From an uncultured Dorea sp. (lineage in GTDB: Bacteria; Bacillota; Clostridia; Lachnospirales; Lachnospiraceae): a stretch of DNA of 64,000 nt. Below are positions 1 to 7,645 of this stretch, one piece after another; positions within the stretch are counted from its first letter, which is position 1, and every line of letters begins with the position of its first letter. Under the pieces are notes generated by a model that was not told where the DNA came from, searched no databases, and worked only from the letters and a program-made list of their open reading frames with translations. The position numbers and the translations under genes are program-made. The stretch lies in contig CAJUMF010000012.1 of assembly GCA_910586965.1 (NCBI GenBank), positions 35,169 to 99,168 of the forward strand, in the 5' to 3' direction.

Positions 1-693
1 AGTCAGAAGAACGCTATAGAACTGCACATACTGCCCTATTTCAAGAACAAGGTCGTATCAGAGATAACCCCCGCCGATATCGTAGAGTGGCAAAATGCAC
101 TGTTGGGAAAGCGATTTTCCGCATCCCACACGCGTCAGATTAACGCCTATTTGAAGATGCTTTTTAAATATGCCGTGGATTATCTCGGTCTGTCGCAAAC
201 TCCCGTCAAATCGCAGATATGCAAGCCAGAGCGGGGCAATATAGACTTCTGGACACCGGAAGAATACAAGCTCTTCTCTGACAGCATCCGGCACAACATA
301 GAACTTTATACCGCATTTGAGATATTATTCTACACTGGCATGCGAAAAGGGGAGCTTCTGGCTCTTACGCTGAATGATATCGACTTTTCACAGAAGACCA
401 TAACCATCAATAAGACACTGGCTTATGTAAGCGGCGTGTACGTCAACCAGCCGCCAAAGACCCAAAAGAGCAACCGCATGATAGACGTGCCGGATTTCCT
501 CCTGGCTGAGATCCGTACATACGTCAGCAAACTGTACAAACCTGAGCCCGAACAGCGGCTTTTCCACCGCTCCCGCGTATGGCTCGGCGAGGCTATTACC
601 CACACATGCAGCAGGATAAATGTTAAGCCTATACGCGTCCATGACCTCAGGCACCCGTATGTCAAGCCCACGACAAAAAATATAATTCTGTAA
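1..693 (+). pseudogene. Tyrosine recombinase (phage/transposon integrase), 5' part of a split gene
   Basis: The reading frame is open from the first base, so the gene begins upstream of the window. What is visible is the end of the core-binding domain and most of the catalytic domain: the first catalytic Arg in TGMRKGELL, the beta-hairpin Lys region (KTQKSNR) and the HxxR box HDLRH at 640-654. After HDLRH the frame runs into unrelated residues and stops at 693, so the last catalytic His/Trp and the Tyr nucleophile are missing. They are found about 5.1 kb away at 5752-5919. The protein as it stands cannot be an active recombinase. The gene was probably the integrase of a mobile element to the left of the window. 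Confidence 0.85.
638..654 (+). repeat. Left copy of imperfect direct repeat bounding the inserted segment
   Basis: TCCATGACCTCAGGCAC here matches TCCATGACTTAGGCAC at 5745-5760, with one substitution and one missing base. Both copies fall on the codons for the HDLRH box of the integrase. The copies mark the two edges of the segment that splits the gene. Confidence 0.7.
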
Positions 694-811
694 AGCAGAA
701 ATCCCAAACTACCAACATGGATTAGTCTGAGATTACCACATTTTACTACTTATCCATACAAGTAGCACATGATAAGCAGAAACTATATTCTTCAAACGTC
801 AAGTATGAACC

Positions 812-1480
812 TTAATGCGAAAAATCAAAAAACAAGTGATGTATGGTTATTTCCTGATTATCAATATCCCTCGTATGCTGCGAAGAATACTGCGGTTCCA
901 CATAGCGTAACTCTCGAGACAAATTATTTACTGGTGTAATTTTTGCAATTTCAGAAACAAGTTCAGCTACGATTTCTGGAATCTTACCACTTAACACATA
1001 CCCAATAATCGAAGATTCTGATGACTGTGAACCGTACCGTCCTGAGGTATAGTTCTTAACTCCTGTTTCGACATATCTTTTGATTTTATCGTTCTGGTGA
1101 TTATAGAGATTCTTGCATTCTACGCCAAAATAGCTGTTTGAAGTATCCCAATCACGAAAACAAAAATCAATCGTAGGCTTATATCCACGACTCTTTTTTA
1201 GCGTGGGGTCTGGGTATTGATGAACAGGTCCAATGTTGTTTATTCTCAAAGTAGTGGCGCGATTCCCATTGGCCCAGCGCTGCGATATTTTCCCATACCA
1301 TTCCAAGGTGATATCATCTTCCATAGCGGTTTCGGAGATAGTTATGTCCGTATCTGCTATTAAGTCATGATAACCCTGCCACAGAGTCAATATTATTTCG
1401 TTGACTCCAGAAGGACCAAGCCGCTTTGCTAAATCATCTGGAACAGTTGTGGATGCTGTTATATTTCTTATACTGCTCAT
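812..1480 (-). CDS. Small PD-(D/E)XK nuclease, candidate restriction endonuclease
   Basis: A 222-residue protein. It carries a textbook nuclease core: an Asp in PTIDFCF (about residue 105), then GVECKNLY about 15 residues later with Glu121 and Lys123. A Glu in an upstream helix (NEII, about residue 28) could be the fourth core residue. The start at 1480 is chosen because GGAGGTGATACA precedes it directly, inside the end of the methyltransferase gene. A longer open frame to 1654 has no such site and overlaps that gene. The stop of the methyltransferase gene lies 4 bases upstream, so the two are almost certainly co-translated. Role by inference: DNA cleavage partner of the adjacent methyltransferase. 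I do not recognise a named family beyond the fold. Confidence 0.7.
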   Translation of the reverse strand: MSSIRNITASTTVPDDLAKRLGPSGVNEIILTLWQGYHDLIADTDITISETAMEDDITLEWYGKISQRWANGNRATTLRINNIGPVHQYPDPTLKKSRGYKPTIDFCFRDWDTSNSYFGVECKNLYNHQNDKIKRYVETGVKNYTSGRYGSQSSESSIIGYVLSGKIPEIVAELVSEIAKITPVNNLSRELRYVEPQYSSQHTRDIDNQEITIHHLFFDFSH

Positions 1481-1484
1481 TGTA

Positions 1485-4457
1485 TCACCTCCACGCCCTA
1501 GAAACATCTTCGAATATCTCATCTGCATCCCTGCAAGCAGCGGAATATGTCCAATATTTACGTTGGGCCGGCTTGATGATAAATATTCTATTAGGCTGGT
1601 AAATTCGGAGATTTCGCCTAATAAATACCATTTTCTGGTTATCGGCCAATGCACTGTCCAAATTCAAGAGGATTTCATTCAACTTATCATTGTTTTTTAC
1701 AAAATTCAGATCCGTATCGTTTTGTAGTCCAACATTTAAAACAAGCACAGACAGCGGAGCAACGCCAAAATATAGATCTCCAGTTAACTCTATACTTGCT
1801 CCAAATGTGTTCGTCAACACCTCTCTAATGGAATCATAATACAGTTTGTAATCATCGGTGTTCGGGCGTTCAAAGGATACAGAACGTTGCTTTTTTTTGA
1901 AATAGTCATATACATAATCAATTACATCATCTATCTGGTAACTCTCATATTCTTTTAGTCGATACATATGGCGCACAAATTGTTCTGCTTTTCTTTTTTT
2001 AGCTGGTGAGATTGCCAATTCATCAAATATTTCGCATGCTTCAGCAATTTCTGCCTCACTTGGGCTGGGGATAGGTGTTTGCCAGATATCTCCCGCTTCT
2101 AACTCATCTCTTTCTACAAGCCATTTCCTATTTGTAAGAATATGATAGTACGAAAAAACTCTTGAGCCAATTATTACACTCAAGTATTTAAGTCTGTTTA
2201 TGTTGCCATGAACTCCTAAAAGACTATGGTTGAACACAGCATCATAATCCAGCACTTCTGAAAGAAATATTCCATTTTTATGGCTCTGTTTAATTATTAA
2301 GTGTGGAGCAGCAAAAATTTCTCTGGCATTTTTAACAATGCACTCAAAATCATCGAAATCAACTATTGGAAGCTCATCAGATGAAACATAGTATGGTTTA
2401 AAGTATTTGGCTTCCACCATTGGAAGACCTTTGAAGTCATAACATTCGTGTTTCCTGTTTCCTCTTTTGAACCCCTCGGCAGTTGTCATGTGATTTTCTT
2501 CAATAAATGCTGCCATAGATGCAAAAGTACTTTGCATTTTTCCTATTAATTCAAGATCTCTAGGTGCGCCCCACATTGCAATTTTCCAGATCCTATCGTC
2601 ATCAATAATGTCACGGGGTATTCTGCATATATCGGTAGGATCAATAGAAAACTTTCTAACATCTTCAATTGTATAAATTGGCTTTGGCGTACAATAAACT
2701 ATTGGCTGATTGATCTCTTCCTTTTTGGGAGTATAGATAATGGCAGTAGCAGGCCCACTAGCGTGATCAAACAGGAATTTTCTATATACTGATAGATTGA
2801 TAATTGCTAGGACATTGTTATCGGAAAAAAAATTTGCCCTATACGTCCTGCTTTTATCTGATCTATTAAAAAGCAATCCTTTACTAGGCATAAGGAGACA
2901 AAGAATTCCGTTTTGCTTGCACAATTCTGAACACTTGATAGAAAATGCCTGTGCAATTTGCTTGTCACCTATAACGCGGTTTACTTTTTTCAAATACTCT
3001 TTCGTTTTTTTAGTAATGTTACTCTGCCAAGGTGGATTGCCAACAATGACATCATATTTTTTGCTATTAAAAGATTTATCCTCATCGAAAAAATCACTTG
3101 AAATCAAGTTGTTATCTAGTAGATGTGGAAATGAAAGCTTATCCCAGATGCTTCTTGGATCAAGGAAATCACACATCGCTAAGCTAAGGCTAAACGAGGC
3201 AACTCGAATAGCTTCTTCATTAATATCTACACCGAAAATACTGTTTTTCAAGAGAAGTTTCAGTTGATCGCAGGTGATCGTATGAACATCATTTTGTGAC
3301 ATCCATCTGCAAACAAGTCTTCTATATGCCTCAACTAAAAAAATTCCCGAACCGCATGATGGATCAAAAAAAGATGTATCTTTATATTCGCCTTCCCACG
3401 GGTACACTTCATCCATGATCAAGTTGACAAGATGAAGTGGTGTATAATATGTGCCTTTTTTATCATCTTCATCTGACAGATGAAAAAACAACTCATAGAT
3501 ACTGCTAATTAACTGAATGGGGATAATGTCAAAACTATAAAGTGGCCATAACGTAAGTTGTTTGCTCTCTAATTCGCTATCACCTAGAATAAATATGCGA
3601 AGTTCATCCAAGTCATTTTGAGTAATAATCTCTATTTCAACTTCTGAGACTTGCAGTATATCACCATTAAACTTCTCTTTAAGTGCTCTAAATAAGTTAT
3701 AAGTTGCCTCTTTACTGTTTAGAACATCAGTATACTGTTTCGCTGATACCATAAAATTGCAATAAAAATCTCGCGGAAATACCGTTTCTCCGTTTGAATC
3801 TTTTCGTTCTTCCAAATACTTAATAAAAATTGACCGACTGAGCAAAGCGTGAACTACCCCTGTGATTGTTTCTTTACTCTTATCACATCTTTTACTAATT
3901 TGGTTAATCAACGTTCTGCGCATTATTCTCAAATTTGACATCAAGGTTGCATCAACCCGGTTTTGAGCATCAAATCTAGTCATGCTTTGCCGCCAGTATT
4001 CGCCACTTTCAAGCAATGAACGATGATACTTCTTTAGTGCAAGTTGCTGTGAAACCAATCCATTTGTCAAGTTTAATGTTTCAATTACCCCTGCGGTAGG
4101 ATCAAGATTTCCGTTCTCAACGACTTGCGGTGTCTCGTAATTATTATAAATCAAAATCTCATCTGGAGTCACCACAAATAGTAGTGGAGCCTCTCCGAGA
4201 TTCCAAGAAAGGCGATGTAATTCTGCAACTTGTTTTGCATCATATTTTTGGATAATGGAAAAATAGATAAGTGGAACTTTGGCAATCCCGTTTGCATCGC
4301 GAAGAAAATATACGGCATCAATTCCTATCTTTTCATGAACTTGTGTATAAAATAGTCTTTGAAAGGAGGTCATGCACTGTAAATTGTCTTCTGTAGCCAA
4401 ACCGGTACTGCTATTTATATCAAGACATTCAAATATGCCATTTAGCAACTCACTCAT
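1485..4457 (-). CDS. N6-adenine DNA methyltransferase, Eco57I-like, with long N- and C-terminal regions
   Basis: A 990-residue protein. Methyltransferase motifs are in gamma-class order: motif X KGTYYTP (about 334-340), AdoMet-binding motif I DPSCGSG (365-371), an acidic DINEE loop (about 411), and catalytic motif IV NPPW (474-477). Residues 1-110 form a separate alpha/beta domain of unknown role. Residues after about 640 look like a target-recognition and helical region, as in single-chain type II enzymes of this group. It would transfer methyl from AdoMet to adenine in a specific site. GAGGG lies before the ATG. It follows the Fic gene by 22 bases and precedes the small nuclease by 4. No PD-ExK motif was evident in its own N-terminus, so cleavage, if any, probably comes from the neighbour. 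Confidence 0.88.
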   Translation of the reverse strand: MSELLNGIFECLDINSSTGLATEDNLQCMTSFQRLFYTQVHEKIGIDAVYFLRDANGIAKVPLIYFSIIQKYDAKQVAELHRLSWNLGEAPLLFVVTPDEILIYNNYETPQVVENGNLDPTAGVIETLNLTNGLVSQQLALKKYHRSLLESGEYWRQSMTRFDAQNRVDATLMSNLRIMRRTLINQISKRCDKSKETITGVVHALLSRSIFIKYLEERKDSNGETVFPRDFYCNFMVSAKQYTDVLNSKEATYNLFRALKEKFNGDILQVSEVEIEIITQNDLDELRIFILGDSELESKQLTLWPLYSFDIIPIQLISSIYELFFHLSDEDDKKGTYYTPLHLVNLIMDEVYPWEGEYKDTSFFDPSCGSGIFLVEAYRRLVCRWMSQNDVHTITCDQLKLLLKNSIFGVDINEEAIRVASFSLSLAMCDFLDPRSIWDKLSFPHLLDNNLISSDFFDEDKSFNSKKYDVIVGNPPWQSNITKKTKEYLKKVNRVIGDKQIAQAFSIKCSELCKQNGILCLLMPSKGLLFNRSDKSRTYRANFFSDNNVLAIINLSVYRKFLFDHASGPATAIIYTPKKEEINQPIVYCTPKPIYTIEDVRKFSIDPTDICRIPRDIIDDDRIWKIAMWGAPRDLELIGKMQSTFASMAAFIEENHMTTAEGFKRGNRKHECYDFKGLPMVEAKYFKPYYVSSDELPIVDFDDFECIVKNAREIFAAPHLIIKQSHKNGIFLSEVLDYDAVFNHSLLGVHGNINRLKYLSVIIGSRVFSYYHILTNRKWLVERDELEAGDIWQTPIPSPSEAEIAEACEIFDELAISPAKKRKAEQFVRHMYRLKEYESYQIDDVIDYVYDYFKKKQRSVSFERPNTDDYKLYYDSIREVLTNTFGASIELTGDLYFGVAPLSVLVLNVGLQNDTDLNFVKNNDKLNEILLNLDSALADNQKMVFIRRNLRIYQPNRIFIIKPAQRKYWTYSAACRDADEIFEDVSRAWR

Positions 4458-4479
4458 ATTTCTGCCCTCGCATTATTTT

Positions 4480-5619
4480 TTAACTAATCACATGTTGATT
4501 GATGTTTGGTAATGTAAACATAAAATCAAGATAGTTATATTTCCATATTCGGTTTCTTGTAGCATTGCTTTCTTGCATAATTATATTGTATTTTTGCAAT
4601 AAGGCAAATGCTTTAGAAACTGAATTATATGATAAGTTTAGATGCTTTGCCGCAATAGGAATACTGGCAATAGGAAAAACTTTAAGGTACTCATACACGC
4701 CCCAAAAACTTCTTGTTTTGGGTACTTTAGCCCTTAACTTTTCCTCATTCAGCTTAATCATTTCTTCGTATCTCTTGAGCAGTGCAACACTGGTTTGAGC
4801 AGCTTCATTTATAATCCGCATAAAATATTTAATCCAACGTATATAACCACCGCTATATTGTGTTGATCTGAGTATATCAAAATACTCATTTTTATTGAAG
4901 AATAGGTACTCAGATAAACACAACCCAAGCGACGCTTTATCTGCGATTTTTTGCAATACCATGAATATCAGGATACGTCCAACAATCCCATTATATTTCT
5001 CAAATGGGTGTATCATTTCAAACTGATAGTGCGCTAACGCTGCTTGAATCAGGGGATCATCCCCGCTGTCATAAAGATAAGCAGAAATATCAGCCAATGA
5101 CGGCAGGACAGCTTCTGGTGCCGTTGGATTATAGGTTTTTAGGTTTGATATTGCATATTGCAAAAATGTTTGGGTATCACGAACACCCATTTGTTGCTCT
5201 GGTTTATCACCATATAAAGCTATGCTGCATATTTTGCTGTAATCTTGAGCCGTAAACTGCATACCATCTGCCGCTTTATAAGCTGCCAACAAATTGTTTA
5301 TAGGCTCCATATCACCCTTACCAGTGCCTCTTCTAACTAATATATCACTAAAATTTGGTGCATCATAATCTATCATTCTGGAATAGGTGCATTCTTTTAA
5401 AAGCATTAATTCACAAAACGAGTTTTTGTTTGGCGCATACTGAAACAAACCTTCTAACTGCCCAAGATTGTGATGTGCCTCGATTAGAAGCGTTGCAAGT
5501 TCATTATCCATTTTATAAAGTGTAGCATCTTTCAATGGACGAGGCGTGAAAGTATAGTATGTGAAATTATTTTTTTCATTTTTTCTCTGTTCGGTATAAT
5601 CTCCGGTATACGGATGCAT
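4480..5619 (-). CDS. Fic-domain protein with C-terminal winged helix and altered Fic motif
   Basis: A 379-residue protein with an N-terminal Fic-associated helical region, a Fic core and a C-terminal winged-helix region (about 300-350, LSYNSVSKAFALLQKY). The active-site loop reads HPFEKYNGIVGR (204-215). The His of HPFxxGNGRxxR is kept, but the acidic metal-binding position is Lys, the Gly after it is Tyr and the first Arg of the anion hole is Ile. A possible inhibitory-helix motif SRMID (80-84) lies upstream. Typical Fic enzymes transfer AMP to protein hydroxyls. With this loop the chemistry may differ. First gene of the three-gene operon, with GAGGG before the ATG. Fic genes are often found next to restriction-modification genes. 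Confidence 0.85.
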   Translation of the reverse strand: MHPYTGDYTEQRKNEKNNFTYYTFTPRPLKDATLYKMDNELATLLIEAHHNLGQLEGLFQYAPNKNSFCELMLLKECTYSRMIDYDAPNFSDILVRRGTGKGDMEPINNLLAAYKAADGMQFTAQDYSKICSIALYGDKPEQQMGVRDTQTFLQYAISNLKTYNPTAPEAVLPSLADISAYLYDSGDDPLIQAALAHYQFEMIHPFEKYNGIVGRILIFMVLQKIADKASLGLCLSEYLFFNKNEYFDILRSTQYSGGYIRWIKYFMRIINEAAQTSVALLKRYEEMIKLNEEKLRAKVPKTRSFWGVYEYLKVFPIASIPIAAKHLNLSYNSVSKAFALLQKYNIIMQESNATRNRIWKYNYLDFMFTLPNINQHVIS

Positions 5620-5633
5620 CTCTATCCCTCAAT

Positions 5634-5689
5634 CGCTATTTTGTTTATTTTAATTATAGCAGATAATAGCGAATAAAGGAAGCGCTATT
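5634..5689 (-). promoter_or_regulatory. Promoter of the Fic-methyltransferase-nuclease operon with repeated CGCTATT boxes
   Basis: On the minus strand, TATAAT (5653-5658) lies 17 bases from TTCCTT (5676-5681), a weak -35. The 7-mer CGCTATT occurs at 5634-5640 and 5683-5689, and its complement AATAGCG at 5665-5671. These boxes flank and fill the promoter as inverted pairs, which is the layout of a repressor operator. The winged helix of the Fic protein is one candidate for binding it. Confidence 0.6.
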
Positions 5690-5744
5690 CCATGATTAAT
5701 TTCAATAAATCACAAAATAGTGCAATATAATGGCCGATTCAGCT

Positions 5745-5760
5745 TCCATGACTTAGGCAC
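5745..5760 (+). repeat. Right copy of imperfect direct repeat bounding the inserted segment
   Basis: TCCATGACTTAGGCAC matches the left copy at 638-654. Immediately after it the integrase coding frame resumes. Confidence 0.7.
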
Positions 5761-5919
5761 TCCCACGCCAGCATGCTGATCAACCTGGGAGCCAATCCCC
5801 TGATGATCGCGGAGCGCCTGGGGCATGAAGATGTAAAAGTAACGATGAACACTTATTCCCACCTCTTTAAATCTCACCAGAAAGAAATCATCGACAAGTT
5901 GGAAAAAATAAAATTATAG
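5752..5919 (+). pseudogene. Tyrosine recombinase, 3' part of the split integrase gene
   Basis: Reading from CTT at 5752 gives LRHSHASMLINLGANP followed by AERLGHEDVKVTMNTYSHLF and a basic tail, ending in TAG at 5917-5919. This is the C-terminal third of a Tn916-type integrase: RH of the HDLRH box, the LGH box and the Tyr nucleophile in NTYSHL. No start codon or ribosome site precedes it, and a stop (TGA 5749-5751) lies directly upstream. It continues exactly where the 5' fragment ends at 654. Confidence 0.88.
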
Positions 5920-5936
5920 TATCAAATGAGTATCAT

Positions 5937-5984
5937 AAAAAAGAGTGATTGCCGCATTAGTTGGTTTTCACTCTTCTTTAATTC
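5937..5984 (+). terminator. Terminator after the integrase 3' fragment
   Basis: AAGAGTGA (5941-5948) pairs with TCACTCTT (5968-5975), followed by a T-rich stretch and preceded by an A run. It could act in both directions. Confidence 0.6.
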
Positions 5985-6006
5985 CATAAAAACATTATGA
6001 AAAGAT

Positions 6007-6036
6007 TGTAAACTTACTATTCTATGTAGTATACTT
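6007..6036 (+). promoter_or_regulatory. Promoter upstream of the DUF1846 gene
   Basis: TTGTAA (6007-6012) and TATACT (6031-6036) are separated by 18 bases. They lie about 60 bases upstream of the start codon at 6098. Confidence 0.55.
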
Positions 6037-6097
6037 GAAAGTGGATTTATCCATGCAGGTTTACAAGATTTTTCTAAAAGTACAAGAGGAATAAGAG

Positions 6098-7591
6098 ATG
6101 AAAATAGGATTTGATAACGAAAAATATTTGAAAATGCAGTCTTCCCACATCAAGGAGCGCATCGGCAAATTTGACAACAAGCTTTACCTAGAGTTCGGCG
6201 GGAAGCTCTTCGACGACTACCACGCTTCCCGTGTCCTTCCTGGATTCCAGCCGGACAGCAAGATGCATATGCTTATGCAGCTTTCTGACCAGGCGGAGAT
6301 CGTCATCGTCATCAGCGCTGAAGACATTGAAAAGAACAAGATTCGAGGTGACTTAGGTATCACCTACGATGTGGACGTGCTGCGGCTGATGTCCGTCTTT
6401 AAAGAACACGGTCTTTATGTGGGGAGTGTTGTGATCACCAAATTCAGCGGCCAGGAAAGTGCATGTCTTTTTCAGAACCGTCTGGAAAAATACGGCATCA
6501 AAGTGTACCGCCACTACCCCATCTCGGGGTATCCTTCCAATGTCCCGCACATCGTGAGCGAGGACGGCTACGGGAAAAATGACTATATCGAGACCTCCCG
6601 TCCGCTGATCGTCGTAACCGCACCGGGTCCCGGAAGCGGCAAGATGGCCGTCTGCCTCTCCCAGCTCTACCATGAGCACCGGCGGGGCATCTGCGCAGGC
6701 TATGCCAAGTATGAGACATTCCCCATCTGGAACATCCCGTTAAAGCATCCGGTGAATCTGGCCTATGAGGCCGCTACCGCCGATTTGAACGACGTGAATA
6801 TGATCGACCCCTTCCATCTGGACGCCTACGGTGAGACCACGGTCAATTACAACCGGGATGTGGAGATCTATCCGGTACTGAACGCTATGTTCAAGCGCAT
6901 TTACGGGGAAAGCCCCTACAAATCCCCTACCGACATGGGCGTCAATATGGCAGGGAAATGCATCTGTGATGACACCGTCTGCCGGGAAGCTTCCTGTCAG
7001 GAGATCATCCGCAGATACTATGATTCCCTGAGAAGACGTCTCATCGGCTCCTGCCCGGACGAGGAAGTCTATAAGGTAGAGATGCTCATGAACCAGGCCG
7101 ATATCAATGTTCATGACCGAAAAGTTGTAGACGCTGCCATACAGCAGGCTGAAAAGACTGAGGGACCCGCAGCAGCACTGGAGCTTCACGACGGCACCAT
7201 CGTTACCGGAAAAACATCTAACCTCCTGGGAGCTTCCGCCGCTCTCCTGCTCAACGCATTAAAAAAGCTGGCAGGCATCCCCCATGAACGCCACGTCATA
7301 TCACCGGAGGCCATTGAGCCGATCCAAAAGCTTAAGACTCAGTATCTCGGAAGCAAGAATCCGAGACTCCACACAGACGAAGTACTTATTGCCCTGTCGG
7401 TCAGTGCCGCCACAGACGCCACCGCACAGCTCGCCTTAGACCAGCTTCCGAAGCTTCAAGGCTGTCAGGCCCACACTTCCGTTATGGTAAGTTCTGTAGA
7501 TATCAAGCAGTTTAAAAAGCTATCCATACAGGCAACTTTTGAAGCGATGTACGAAAAAAATACTATATTTTTCATGGGGAAAGGTGTATAA
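6098..7591 (+). CDS. DUF1846 domain-containing protein
   Basis: A 497-residue cytosolic protein matching the DUF1846 family over its full length. The first part contains a Rossmann-like nucleotide-binding region (VVTAPGPGSGKMAVCLSQ, near residue 174). The start at 6098 follows AGAGGAATAAG. The family is common in Firmicutes and Actinobacteria and its biochemical role is not settled; I infer only a nucleotide-using enzyme. A weaker link to pyrG: both genes are plus-strand, 54 bases apart, with no clear terminator between them. Confidence 0.85.
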   Translation: MKIGFDNEKYLKMQSSHIKERIGKFDNKLYLEFGGKLFDDYHASRVLPGFQPDSKMHMLMQLSDQAEIVIVISAEDIEKNKIRGDLGITYDVDVLRLMSVFKEHGLYVGSVVITKFSGQESACLFQNRLEKYGIKVYRHYPISGYPSNVPHIVSEDGYGKNDYIETSRPLIVVTAPGPGSGKMAVCLSQLYHEHRRGICAGYAKYETFPIWNIPLKHPVNLAYEAATADLNDVNMIDPFHLDAYGETTVNYNRDVEIYPVLNAMFKRIYGESPYKSPTDMGVNMAGKCICDDTVCREASCQEIIRRYYDSLRRRLIGSCPDEEVYKVEMLMNQADINVHDRKVVDAAIQQAEKTEGPAAALELHDGTIVTGKTSNLLGASAALLLNALKKLAGIPHERHVISPEAIEPIQKLKTQYLGSKNPRLHTDEVLIALSVSAATDATAQLALDQLPKLQGCQAHTSVMVSSVDIKQFKKLSIQATFEAMYEKNTIFFMGKGV

Positions 7592-7645
7592 TTGGAAAGT
7601 ATTTTTTAAAAATAACTCGTACACAGCTTTCTAAAGGAGGAGATT

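Noticed and set aside
103..693. A 196-residue integrase starting at TTG 103
   Set aside because: The same frame is open from base 1 with integrase-like residues, so the start is upstream; the end lacks the Tyr nucleophile.
1481..1654. N-terminal extension of the small nuclease
   Set aside because: It overlaps the methyltransferase gene and has no ribosome site, whereas GGAGGTG lies just before ATG 1480.
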